Below, one piece after another: positions 9,652-19,424 of a DNA stretch of 55,555 nucleotides. Source of the DNA: Eggerthellales bacterium (GTDB lineage Bacteria > Actinomycetota > Coriobacteriia > Coriobacteriales > Eggerthellaceae); NCBI GenBank assembly GCA_029101185.1, contig JAQXQN010000019.1, forward strand, positions 1 through 55,555, given 5' to 3'. The notes below the pieces were generated by a model, which did no database searches, was not told where the DNA came from, and saw only the letters and a program-made list of their open reading frames with translations. The position numbers were made by a program, and so were the translations under genes. Numbering within the stretch: the stretch's first letter is position 1; each line of letters begins with the position of its first letter.

Positions 9652-10419
9652 ATGTCTCAGAAGAAGTCACATCGCCACACCTTTGCCCCTGATATTGCCT
9701 CTGCCCGAGAAAAGCAGCGGAGCAGGGCGCTTCGACATGCTCAGGGTTGTTGCCGGTCTATGGCTGTGGCACGGGCCCTTGCCTCGGATGCGCGGGATGA
9801 GGGCGGCCATAATACAGGCGGCTCCTTGGCCGATAGGCGCCCTCGGAGGGTGCCTCGTAGGATTCGATCAGCCGCTCGGGGCGCCTGGGGGCTGAAACTA
9901 TCCAGAAAAAACCTGTCCCACATGGGCTCGCATCGCGCTGCCGCCTTGTGCGTGCGCAGCGCTGCGGCTCCTTCGTCCGCTACGGTGCGCCCAAGCGTCC
10001 ATAAATCCATGATGGGCAACAAAGGCAAGGACACCAAGCCGGAGTTGCTGGTTAGGACTCGGCTGCGTCGGGAGGGTCTTGCGGGGTACCGGCTGCAGTG
10101 GAAGGTCCCTGGCAAACCCGACATCGCATGGCCGGGCAAAAAGGTGGCGGTGTTTGTCAACGGTTGCTTTTGGCACCGATGCCCCCATTGCCACCCCAAC
10201 TCCCCGGATAGTAACACCGGGTACTGGAATGCCAAGTTTGAGGCCAACGTGGCCCGAGACCAACGAAACCTTGCCGCCCTGGAGAAGATGGGCTGGCGGG
10301 TGCACGTGATCTGGGAATGTCAGCTGAAAAAGGACTGTGTCGAAGCTACCTTTGCCCAGCTTCTGCCCTTGCTGAAAGAGGAACTAGGCTGCGTTACTGC
10401 TCTAGCAGAGCCTCGATAG
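9652..10419 (+). CDS. vsr: very short patch repair endonuclease (Vsr-like) with long N-terminal extension
   Basis: NKGKDTKPELLVRTRLRREGL...KPDIAWPGKKVAVFVNGCFWHRCPHCHPNSPDSNTGYWNAKFEANVARDQRN...GWRVHVIWECQLKKD; the first ~110 aa are atypical and the true start may lie downstream. Confidence 0.85.
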   Translation: MSQKKSHRHTFAPDIASAREKQRSRALRHAQGCCRSMAVARALASDARDEGGHNTGGSLADRRPRRVPRRIRSAARGAWGLKLSRKNLSHMGSHRAAALCVRSAAAPSSATVRPSVHKSMMGNKGKDTKPELLVRTRLRREGLAGYRLQWKVPGKPDIAWPGKKVAVFVNGCFWHRCPHCHPNSPDSNTGYWNAKFEANVARDQRNLAALEKMGWRVHVIWECQLKKDCVEATFAQLLPLLKEELGCVTALAEPR

Positions 10420-11710
10420 CGGCAATCTTCACGCAGCAGACAAACACGTCAAGGGCCTGGTCAAGCTCTTCAAGGGGAGGCAGAGACGGGGCAATGCGGA
10501 TGTTTGAGTCAAGGGGGTCCTGTTTGTAGGGCCAGGTGGCCCCCGCTCCGGTCATGACCACGCCCGCCTCTTTTGCCAGGGCCACGGTCCGTGATGCGGT
10601 GTGGGGCATACCGTCAAAGGAGACAAAGTACCCACCCTGAGGCCGGGTCCACCCTGCAAGCCCGAGGACCTGATCTCCCTGGGCGTCGGGGGCCAGGTTG
10701 GCGCCTAGGCCCTGGGAGAGTTTGCGCTCCACCAGGTCAAACTTGGGCTTCATGATGGCCGCATGCTTGGCCATGTGATCCTTCACGCCCTCCAGATCCT
10801 TCAGGAAGCGCACGTGGCGCAGCTGGTTGATCTTGTCGTAGCCCACGGTTTGAATGCCCACTCGCTTTTTGATCTGGGCAATTGCTTCGCAGGATGCGGC
10901 CACGGCAGCAATACCCGCACCGGGGAAGGTGATTTTTGAGGTGCTGGCAAACTTGAAGTAGCGGTGGGGGTGTCCTGCCTGAGCGCACGCTTCGGCAATG
11001 TCTGCCACATGGACACTCTGGGCGGACTCCTCGGAGAGGTGATGGACGCAATAGGCGTTATCCCAGAAGATGCGGAAATCATCGGCGGCGCCCATGGCGG
11101 CTAGGCGGGCCACTACCTCGGGGGAGTACGTGATGCCGCTGGGGTTGGAGTACTGGGGCACGCACCAGATGCCCTTCACCGCCGGGTCTGCCGCTAGCTG
11201 CTCCACCTGGTCCATGTCCGGGCCGTCGGGATTCAGGGGCACGGGAATCATCTGGATGCCCATCTGCTCGAGGATGGCAAAGTGGCGGTCATACCCGGGA
11301 ACGGGGCAGATCCACTTGACGGTACCTGCGTCCTTCCAGGGGGCGTTGCCCAAAAAGCCGTAGAGCATGCCGTGGGTGATTAGGTCATACATGATGTTGA
11401 GGCTAGAGTTGCCAAAGACGCAGACCCGCTCGGGCACGTCGTCCATGATCTGGGCCATGAGCTCTTTGGCCTCGGGGATGCCGTCCATGACTCCGTAGTT
11501 GCGGCAGTCGGTGCCGTCAAGGGCGTGCAAGTCCGAAGCGGCGCTTGCCGCGTCAAGCAGGGGCATGCTCAGGTCAAGCTGTTGGGCGCTAGGTTTGCCC
11601 CGGGCCATATTCAGGGATAGCCCCTTTGCCACGTATCCCCGGTGCTCCTCTTTCAACTGTCGAAGGGTGATCTGGAGTTCCTCGGGGGTCATCTGCGCGT
11701 AGAGGTTCAT
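10394..11710 (-). CDS. class I/II aminotransferase (aspartate aminotransferase-like)
   Basis: MNLYAQMTPEELQ...LSLNMARGKPSAQQLDLS..., CVPQYSNPSGITYS, SKITFPGAGIAAVAAS; RBS upstream of ATG at 11710. Confidence 0.88.
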   Translation of the reverse strand: MNLYAQMTPEELQITLRQLKEEHRGYVAKGLSLNMARGKPSAQQLDLSMPLLDAASAASDLHALDGTDCRNYGVMDGIPEAKELMAQIMDDVPERVCVFGNSSLNIMYDLITHGMLYGFLGNAPWKDAGTVKWICPVPGYDRHFAILEQMGIQMIPVPLNPDGPDMDQVEQLAADPAVKGIWCVPQYSNPSGITYSPEVVARLAAMGAADDFRIFWDNAYCVHHLSEESAQSVHVADIAEACAQAGHPHRYFKFASTSKITFPGAGIAAVAASCEAIAQIKKRVGIQTVGYDKINQLRHVRFLKDLEGVKDHMAKHAAIMKPKFDLVERKLSQGLGANLAPDAQGDQVLGLAGWTRPQGGYFVSFDGMPHTASRTVALAKEAGVVMTGAGATWPYKQDPLDSNIRIAPSLPPLEELDQALDVFVCCVKIAAIEALLEQ

Positions 11711-11985
11711 GGTGCTCCTTGGTGGATGGTTGGGGGTTGACCTGCGTTTCAGGCGCAAGGGTACGGCGAAGCGTACGCTCAGGTAGGCACATTGTACGTA
11801 TGCGTCCGATAAATCGGCGGATAGTATACGCCTTTAGACCCCCTTGCTCGTATTCAAGGGGCAAGGATGCATTATAATCCCCCCGTTGGAATAGCAATTC
11901 TTGTATGAAATCTTGGAGACATGCATTCTGGTGCAATCGTTGCAGCTGTCATGCACCAAGATGCAAACTCGCGAAAGGCAATCAC

Positions 11986-13560
11986 ATGACAACAGGAGAC
12001 ATGCTTGTTATTGCGGCCATGGTGCTGTATTTCGCGGTGGTCATTGCTGTGGGCTTCATATATATGAGGCGTTCGAACAGCTCCACCGAGAACTACTTCA
12101 TCGGCGGCCGGAAGGTTGGCCCTTGGTTTACCGCCCTGTCGGCGGAGGCGTCAGATATGTCCGGCTATCTGCTTATGGGCATGCCGGGTCTGGCCTATTT
12201 CTGCGGTGCATCGGATGTGGGTTGGACCGCCATCGGCCTGGCCATTGGTACGTACCTAAACTGGCTATTGGTTGCTCGCAGGCTGCGTAACTACTCCGTG
12301 AAGGCCAATAATGCCATCACGGTGCCGGGCTTCTACTCTAATCGCTTTCACGACGACAAGAACGTGGTGGGCTCCATCGCCGCGGTGATCATCCTGGTCT
12401 TTTTCTGCGTCTATACGGGCAGCTGCTTTGTGACTTGCGGAAAGCTCTTCCACACCCTCTTTGGGCTGGATTACTCCATCATGATGATCGTAGGCGCGCT
12501 GATTGTGTTCCTCTACACCCTGGTGGGCGGGTACCTCTCTGTGGTTGCCACGGACTTCATCCAGGGCTGCTTGATGTTTTTTGCCCTTGCCGTGGTGGTG
12601 ATTGGCTCCATTGCCTGGGCCGGCGGCATCGACAACACGGTGGCGTTCCTCTCCGACATCCCTGGGTATCTGTCCATGACCACCATGGCGGTTCCTGTTC
12701 TTGACGAAGCGGGCCAACAGGTGGTGGAAAACGGCACCGCCCAGTTCTTTGACATCCCGGCGGAATACGGCCTGCTCACCGTCATCTCCACTCTGTCTTG
12801 GGGCCTTGGATACTTCGGCATGCCCCAGGTGCTCACCCGCTTTTTGGGCATTCGCAGCGCCAGTGAGATCCGCCAGTCCCGCATTATCGCCGTGGTGTGG
12901 GTCGTCATCTCCATGTTCTGCGCCGTGTTCATTGGTTTGATTGGCCGCGCCCTAATTCCTACCGCGCTGCTTACCCAGTCAACGGCGGAGAGCATCTTCA
13001 TTGTGCTGTCTCAGATGATCCTGCCTTCCTTCGTGTGCGGTATCGTGGTCAGCGGCATCCTGGCGGCCGGCATGTCCTCCGCGTCCTCCTACCTGCTGAT
13101 TGCGGGTTCCTCGGTGGCGGAGAACATCTTTAGGGGCATCTTCAAGAAGGACGCCACAGACCGGCAGGTACTTATTGTGACCAGGATCACCCTGGTGCTG
13201 GTGTTCCTGCTTGGCATTGTCATTGCCTACGACGAGAACTCCGTGATCTTTACCGTGGTGTCCTACGCCTGGGCAGGACTGGGCGCCTCCTTTGGTCCTC
13301 TGACCCTGTTCTCCCTATACTGGAAGCGCACCACCAAGCAGGGAGCCATTGCCGGCATGCTGGCAGGCGCTATTACCGTGGTGGTGTGGCACAACTTCAT
13401 CAAGCCCCTAGGTGGCGTGTTTGGCATCTACGAGCTGCTTCCCGCCTTCATCATCGGCTGCATTGCCATCTTTGTGGTGTCTCTGCTCACCCCTGAGCCC
13501 TCTCGGGAGATCCAAGAGGAGTTTGACACCTACATGGACGTGGAGGCCCTTGAGGACTAA
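11986..13560 (+). CDS. putP: sodium:solute (proline) symporter PutP-like
   Basis: STENYFIGGRKVGPWFTALSAEASDMSGYLLMGMPGLAY; multiple TM segments; RBS aaagg upstream of ATG 11986. Confidence 0.9.
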   Translation: MTTGDMLVIAAMVLYFAVVIAVGFIYMRRSNSSTENYFIGGRKVGPWFTALSAEASDMSGYLLMGMPGLAYFCGASDVGWTAIGLAIGTYLNWLLVARRLRNYSVKANNAITVPGFYSNRFHDDKNVVGSIAAVIILVFFCVYTGSCFVTCGKLFHTLFGLDYSIMMIVGALIVFLYTLVGGYLSVVATDFIQGCLMFFALAVVVIGSIAWAGGIDNTVAFLSDIPGYLSMTTMAVPVLDEAGQQVVENGTAQFFDIPAEYGLLTVISTLSWGLGYFGMPQVLTRFLGIRSASEIRQSRIIAVVWVVISMFCAVFIGLIGRALIPTALLTQSTAESIFIVLSQMILPSFVCGIVVSGILAAGMSSASSYLLIAGSSVAENIFRGIFKKDATDRQVLIVTRITLVLVFLLGIVIAYDENSVIFTVVSYAWAGLGASFGPLTLFSLYWKRTTKQGAIAGMLAGAITVVVWHNFIKPLGGVFGIYELLPAFIIGCIAIFVVSLLTPEPSREIQEEFDTYMDVEALED

Positions 13561-13589
13561 GACACCCCTTTCTCGGTCGCGGGAGCCGC

Positions 13590-13646
13590 GCAGGCCCGCG
13601 TATGCCACGTGAGCCATGCAGGCCCGCGTAATGCCACGTGAGCCAT
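13590..13646 (+). repeat. 28/29-bp tandem direct duplication
   Basis: GCAGGCCCGCGTATGCCACGTGAGCCAT then GCAGGCCCGCGTAATGCCACGTGAGCCAT. Confidence 0.9.
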
Positions 13647-13689
13647 GCAAGTTATGTACGTTACTTAAGCCATAGAAGCCATACGCGCA

Positions 13690-13726
13690 CGACGATGCGT
13701 CCCTTCCGGGCGCATCGTCGCGTTTT
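13690..13726 (+). terminator. putP terminator hairpin
   Basis: CGACGATGCG-tcccttccggg-CGCATCGTCG then cgtttt. Confidence 0.75.
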
Positions 13727-13850
13727 GGCGAAGGATCCTTGCTAGGTGGATTGCTCCGTACTGGCGAAGAGTCCTTGCCAGCCAGATTGCTCCAGACTGG
13801 TGAAGAGTCCTTATAGGATGGGTCAATACTTGCGGCGAAGGATCCTTTCC
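13727..13850 (+). repeat. degenerate 36-bp tandem repeat, about 3.5 units
   Basis: Unit starts at 13727, 13763, 13799, 13834: GGCGAAGGATCCTTGC.., GGCGAAGAGTCCTTGC.., GGTGAAGAGTCCTTAT.., GGCGAAGGATCCTTTC.. Confidence 0.88.
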
Positions 13851-14046
13851 TGAGGCGCTGTTTCTTGCCGAAAAAGGGTGAAGGGTAGGGGAGGAATTGG
13901 TGAGATTGAAAAATATTTTTTGGCCCGCGAATTCCCAAGATATGGGGTATTAGAGAGCAAAACAGGGCAAAATGTTGATAAATACGCAGGTCACAAAGGG
14001 TCTTGTGGAAGACGTGAAGAAGAGACACCCGAGGGCGTGTAAAGAG

Positions 14047-14075
14047 TTGACAGCCACCCGACACTAACGTATTAT
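14047..14075 (+). promoter_or_regulatory. consensus sigma70 promoter for tRNA-tuf unit
   Basis: TTGACA-N17-TATTAT. Confidence 0.8.
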
Positions 14076-14159
14076 GCTTTCGCTCTTGAGTTCGGGAACG
14101 AAATCAAGAGACGCAACTTGACATAGTGCACATACAGAGTAGAGCACTTCAGGAAAACT

Positions 14160-14243
14160 GGGCGTGTGCCCGAGTGGTTAATGGGGACGGGCTGTAAACC
14201 CGTTGCTTCGGCTACCTAGGTTCGAATCCTAGCGCGCCCACCA
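14160..14243 (+). tRNA. tRNA-Tyr(GTA)
   Basis: GGGCGTG ... CTGTAAA ... long variable arm ... CGCGCCCACCA. Confidence 0.95.
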
Positions 14244-14249
14244 GTTTTT

Positions 14250-14325
14250 GCCCGTGTAGCTCAGTTGGTAGAGTACATCATTGGTAATGATGAGGTCACC
14301 GGTTCAAATCCGGTCGCGGGCTCCA
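14250..14325 (+). tRNA. tRNA-Thr(GGT)
   Basis: GCCCGTGTAGCTCAGTTGGTAGAG...TTGGTAA...GGTTCAAATCC...GGGCTCCA. Confidence 0.95.
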
Positions 14326-14355
14326 TTTTCAATTTGCCAGCAATGGCTTTCATAT

Positions 14356-14432
14356 GGCGGCGTAGCTCAGTTGGTTAGAGCGCACGGTTCATACCCGTGT
14401 TGTCACTGGTTCGAATCCAGTCGCCGCTACCA
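14356..14432 (+). tRNA. tRNA-Met(CAT)
   Basis: GGCGGCGTAGCTCAGTTGGTTAGAG...TTCATAC...GGTTCGAATCC...CGCCGCTACCA. Confidence 0.93.
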
Positions 14433-14443
14433 GTTGTTATTAG

Positions 14444-14467
14444 ACACGCGCCGTGAAAGGCGCGTGT
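14444..14467 (+). terminator. hairpin between tRNA-Met and tuf (possible attenuator or processing site)
   Basis: ACACGCGCC-gtgaaa-GGCGCGTGT followed by tgtttat. Confidence 0.6.
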
Positions 14468-14517
14468 TGTTTATGAAGTAAGATTTGGCCTAAAAACCAA
14501 CCCCAAGAGGAGGAACA

Positions 14518-15714
<1,197 letters not shown>

Positions 15715-15738
15715 ATTCTGTTTACTGTGTGATTGACT

Positions 15739-15767
15739 GGCGGAGCCCGAGTTCATCGGGCTCCGCC
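15739..15767 (+). terminator. terminator after tuf
   Basis: GGCGGAGCCCGA-gttca-TCGGGCTCCGCC. Confidence 0.75.
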
Positions 15768-15830
15768 TTACTCAGAAGTGCTTCTATGTGTACTTGCAAG
15801 TTTCGAGACAGATAATTTGAAGGAGAATTC

Positions 15831-15980
15831 ATGCGTACTTTGGTCACTCTGGCCTGCACCGAGTGCAAGCGCCGTAATTATACGACCACTAAGAACAAGC
15901 AGAATAATCCCGATCGTATCGAGATGAGGAAGTATTGCAAGTGGTGCAACAAGCACACCTTGCATAAAGAGACTCGATAA
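15831..15980 (+). CDS. rpmG: 50S ribosomal protein L33 (below ORF-track length cutoff)
   Basis: Translation [52 protein letters not shown] aaggag. Confidence 0.95.
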   Translation: MRTLVTLACTECKRRNYTTTKNKQNNPDRIEMRKYCKWCNKHTLHKETR

Positions 15981-15991
15981 GGTAAGGAAAC

Positions 15992-16067
15992 ACGCCAGTA
16001 GCTCAGCTGGTAGAGCGGCGGTCTCCAAAACCGCGTGTCGTGGGTTCGAATCCTACCTGGCGTGCCA
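15992..16067 (+). tRNA. tRNA-Trp(CCA)
   Basis: ACGCCAGTAGCTCAGCTGGTAGAGC...TCTCCAAAA...GGTTCGAATCC...CTGGCGTGCCA. Confidence 0.95.
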
Positions 16068-16165
16068 GCTTGTTCAAGCAGCTTCTACGCGAGCTGCTTG
16101 TTTTCATGTTATAAGAAGTATTTTCCGGTAGATTCTACGGATATGCCGTTTAAGGAATAAAGACT

Positions 16166-16522
16166 ATGGCCTCCAAGAAATCTAAAACCCAGCAGGCAAA
16201 GGCATCCGCTCGTCGCCAAGCCCGTAAGGCTCGCGCTGCTGAGCTGGCCGATCAGGGCGTGACTCCTGAGGAGATTGCCCAGGCTAAGGAAGCCTCGAAG
16301 CCCGAGCCCAAGAAGGAGAAGAAGCCCAAGAAGGAGCGCTTCAAATTCTTGAAGTCTGTAAAGGCTGAGATGAAGCGTGTGACCTGGCCTACTAGAACCG
16401 AGGTTATTCGCTGGTCTCTCGTGGTTGTTGCTGCCTTGGTGTTCTTTGGCGTGTTTGTGGCTGTTCTGGATAACCTGATCGTCACCCCCATTGTCTACGG
16501 CATTTCCTCTCTTGGAGCGTGA
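16166..16522 (+). CDS. secE: preprotein translocase subunit SecE
   Basis: FKFLKSVKAEMKRVTWPTRTEVIRWSLVVVAALVFFGVFV. Confidence 0.95.
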   Translation: MASKKSKTQQAKASARRQARKARAAELADQGVTPEEIAQAKEASKPEPKKEKKPKKERFKFLKSVKAEMKRVTWPTRTEVIRWSLVVVAALVFFGVFVAVLDNLIVTPIVYGISSLGA

Positions 16523-16528
16523 TGACCC

Positions 16529-17062
16529 ATGGCTAAGAAGTGGTACGTCCTCCATACCTATTCAGGGTACGAGAACAAGGTGAAGCAGAACCTGCTGAGC
16601 CGTATCGAGATTATGGGTCTGGAGAACAACATCTTCGGCATTGAGATTCCCACCGAGACCGTCTCCCGCATTAAGGACGGCGGCAAGAGGGAAGAGGCCG
16701 AGGAGAAGGTGTTTCCCGGTTATGTGCTCGTTCGTATGGAGATGGACGATCGCAGTTGGGCCGCCGTTCGCAACACTCCCGGTGTCACTGGTTTTGTTGG
16801 ATCCGAGGGTAAGCCTGCACCGCTGACCCGGGAAGAGTTCAACAAGATCATGAAGCGCAACTCCGCTGCCGCCCCGAAGAAGACTTCCTCCTCCCTTGAG
16901 GTTGGACAGTCCGTCAAAGTGGTCAGCGGTCCTCTGGTGGACTTCGATGGAACCATTGCTGAGGTTTCCCCCGAGTCCGGCAAGGTTAAGGTTCTCGTTT
17001 CCATCTTCGGCCGTGAGACTCCTGTGGAGCTTGCGTACGATCAGGTGACCACCAACATCTAA
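16529..17062 (+). CDS. nusG: transcription termination/antitermination protein NusG
   Basis: [19 protein letters not shown]..., [27 protein letters not shown]. Confidence 0.97.
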   Translation: MAKKWYVLHTYSGYENKVKQNLLSRIEIMGLENNIFGIEIPTETVSRIKDGGKREEAEEKVFPGYVLVRMEMDDRSWAAVRNTPGVTGFVGSEGKPAPLTREEFNKIMKRNSAAAPKKTSSSLEVGQSVKVVSGPLVDFDGTIAEVSPESGKVKVLVSIFGRETPVELAYDQVTTNI

Positions 17063-17161
17063 TGTGCGATTTGCCGGTTCCGTCGTGCCTGGGTGGACAG
17101 GGCTTCTCACGACGGGGATGCCGGAATCGATAAGTAACACGATAAGGTAAGGAAAGAAACG

Positions 17162-17650
17162 ATGGCTCCTAAGAAGAAGCAAACTGGCTTCGTCAAGCTG
17201 CAAATTGCTGCTGGCGCTGCCACCCCTGCACCTCCTGTTGGCCCCGCGCTGGGCTCTCAGGGCGTCAACATCATGCAGTTCTGCCAGGCGTTCAACGCCG
17301 AGACTGCTGACAAGAAGGGCACCATTATCCCTGTCGAGATTACCATCTATGAGGATAAGTCCTTCACGTTCGTCTGCAAGACTCCTCCTTGCGCAATCCT
17401 GATCAAGGAGAAGCTTGGCATCAAGAGCGGATCTGGTATCCCCCAGCTGAAGTTCGTGGGCACCCTGTCCGAGCAGCAGCTGACCGAGATCGCCGAGATC
17501 AAGATGCCTGACCTGAACGCTAACGACATCGAGGCTGCTAAGAACATCGTTGCCGGCACCGCTCGTTCCATGGGCGTGCGCGTTGAGGGTCGCGAGATGA
17601 AGAAGGTCTACGTGCCTTCCAAGAAGCTCGCCGCTTTGCTGAATAGCTAA
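17162..17650 (+). CDS. rplK: 50S ribosomal protein L11
   Basis: [26 protein letters not shown]. Confidence 0.97.
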   Translation: MAPKKKQTGFVKLQIAAGAATPAPPVGPALGSQGVNIMQFCQAFNAETADKKGTIIPVEITIYEDKSFTFVCKTPPCAILIKEKLGIKSGSGIPQLKFVGTLSEQQLTEIAEIKMPDLNANDIEAAKNIVAGTARSMGVRVEGREMKKVYVPSKKLAALLNS

Positions 17651-17716
17651 TAGCCCTTTAGGGCTGAGGTGGAAGGGCATATCATGCCCGCCATTACCAC
17701 GAAAGGAAACTTTGTA

Positions 17717-18427
17717 ATGAAGCTTACCAAGAATCAGAAGCTCGCTGCTTCCAAGATCGAGAAGGGCAAGTACTACGCTCCCATCGATGCTCTCGAGCTG
17801 GTGAAGGAGATCTCCACCGCCAAGTTCGACGAGACCATTGAGGTTCACTTCCGTCTCGGTATCGACACCCGTCAGGCCGACCAGCAGGTCCGTGGCATGG
17901 TTTCCCTGCCCAACGGCTCTGGTAAGACCGTTCGCGTGGCCGTCTTCGCCGAGGGCGCCGCTGCTGACGCTGCTCGTGAGGCCGGTGCCGAGATCGTCGG
18001 TTCCGACGACCTGGTTGCTGACATCCAGGCTGGCAACATCAACTTTGATGCTGCCGTGGCTACCCCCAACATGATGGGCAAGGTTGGCCGCCTGGGTAAG
18101 ATCCTCGGTCCCCGTGGCCTGATGCCCAACCCCAAGCTGGGTACCGTTACTCCCGACGTGGCCAAGGCCATTAAGGAGCTCAAGGGCGGCAAGGTCGAGT
18201 ATCGTGCCGACCGTTACGGCATCGCCCATGTCATCCTTGGCAAGTGCAGCTTCACTGCTGAGCAGCTGGCTGAGAACTACGGCGCCGTCTACGACGAGAT
18301 CGTCCGTGTCAAGCCTTCTACTTCTAAGGGCAAGTATCTGAAGTCCATCACCGTTTCTTCCACCATGGGCCCTGGCGTCCCGGTTGATGCTTCTGTTTCC
18401 CGTAACTTTGCCGTGAAGGCCGAGTAA
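17717..18427 (+). CDS. rplA: 50S ribosomal protein L1
   Basis: [26 protein letters not shown]...[16 protein letters not shown]. Confidence 0.97.
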   Translation: MKLTKNQKLAASKIEKGKYYAPIDALELVKEISTAKFDETIEVHFRLGIDTRQADQQVRGMVSLPNGSGKTVRVAVFAEGAAADAAREAGAEIVGSDDLVADIQAGNINFDAAVATPNMMGKVGRLGKILGPRGLMPNPKLGTVTPDVAKAIKELKGGKVEYRADRYGIAHVILGKCSFTAEQLAENYGAVYDEIVRVKPSTSKGKYLKSITVSSTMGPGVPVDASVSRNFAVKAE

Positions 18428-18448
18428 CGAAAACACCTTATCTGTTTG

Positions 18449-18480
18449 GCGACCCCGCTTTGGCGGGGTCGCTGCGTTTC
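18449..18480 (+). terminator. terminator after rplA
   Basis: GCGACCCCGC-tttg-GCGGGGTCGC then tgcgtttc. Confidence 0.75.
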
Positions 18481-18577
18481 TGGGCATGTTGTCGTATGCG
18501 CCCTTTTGGTCAATTCTTGCGTATACTGTCTGCTTATCAAACAACTTGAGCATACACATAAAGGAAGTGTTGCAACA

Positions 18578-19357
18578 ATGAGTATCATCATCAAGTCGCC
18601 TCACCAGATTGAGGCGATGAAAGAAGCGGGCCGGGTGTCCGCAAAGGTCCTTCGTGAAGTGGGCGCCTTGGTGGAGCCCGGTATTTCCACTCTTGAGCTG
18701 GACGCCTTTGCCGAGACGTTGATTAGGCTTGAAGGGGGCATTCCCGCGTTTAAGGGCTATGGCGGGTTCCCGGGCAGCATCTGCGCCTCCATCAACGAGC
18801 AGGTGGTCCACGGCATCCCCTCTAAGAACGTGATCCTTAAGGAGGGAGACATCATCTCCATTGACACCGGTGCTATTGTTGATGGCTGGGTGGGGGATAA
18901 CGCCTGGACCTTTGCGGTGGGCAAGATCTCTCCCGCCAAGCAGCGGCTTTTGGAGGTCACCGAAAAATCCATGTGGGCGGGGCTTGACGCTGCGCGGGTG
19001 GGTAATAGGCTTCGGGACATTGGCCACGCGGTGCAGACCGTGGCTGAGGCTGCCGGATACGGTGTGGTGAAGGATTACGTGGGGCATGGCATCGGCCGCA
19101 ACATGCATGAGGATCCCAATGTTCCCAACTTCGGACAGAAGCACACGGGCATCCCTCTAAAGGCAGGCATGGTGCTGGCCATTGAGCCAATGATCAACAT
19201 GGGTACCGACAAGGTGAAACAGATGTCTGACGGATGGCTTGTGTGCACCAGGGACGGAAAGCCCAGCGCCCATTTTGAAAAGACCGTGGCCATTACCGAA
19301 GAAGGCCCGCTGATTCTAACCACCGAGACTGAGCATCGCCGTCCGGTGAACGACTAG
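18578..19357 (+). CDS. map: methionine aminopeptidase type I
   Basis: MSIIIKSPHQIEAMKEAGR..., SINEQVVHGIPS, GHGIGRNMHEDPNVPNFG, VLAIEPMIN. Confidence 0.95.
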   Translation: MSIIIKSPHQIEAMKEAGRVSAKVLREVGALVEPGISTLELDAFAETLIRLEGGIPAFKGYGGFPGSICASINEQVVHGIPSKNVILKEGDIISIDTGAIVDGWVGDNAWTFAVGKISPAKQRLLEVTEKSMWAGLDAARVGNRLRDIGHAVQTVAEAAGYGVVKDYVGHGIGRNMHEDPNVPNFGQKHTGIPLKAGMVLAIEPMINMGTDKVKQMSDGWLVCTRDGKPSAHFEKTVAITEEGPLILTTETEHRRPVND

Positions 19358-19424
19358 AACGGCTAGAGCGGTCGGGGCGTCCAGAATGGCCAAAACGGCT
19401 GAGCGGCCAGGGCGGACAGGCGGG

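Noticed and set aside
13727-13850. CRISPR array
   Set aside because: Contiguous degenerate 36-bp units with no unique spacers and no cas genes.
13408-14064. 218-aa minus ORF containing 12-aa repeats (KDSSPVWSN...)
   Set aside because: Runs through the putP 3' end, terminator and tRNA-tuf promoter region; 36-bp DNA repeats alone explain the periodic peptide. Kept only as a repeat finding.
16371-16377. GAAGCGT in secE counted as a copy of the dispersed motif
   Set aside because: Preceded by T rather than C and not followed by NC (gatgaagcgtgtg); explained by MKRV codons, excluded from the 23.
16562-19144. 860-aa minus-strand ORF spanning nusG, rplK, rplA and map
   Set aside because: Crosses four well-supported sense genes and their intergenic regions; typical high-GC antisense artefact despite its length.
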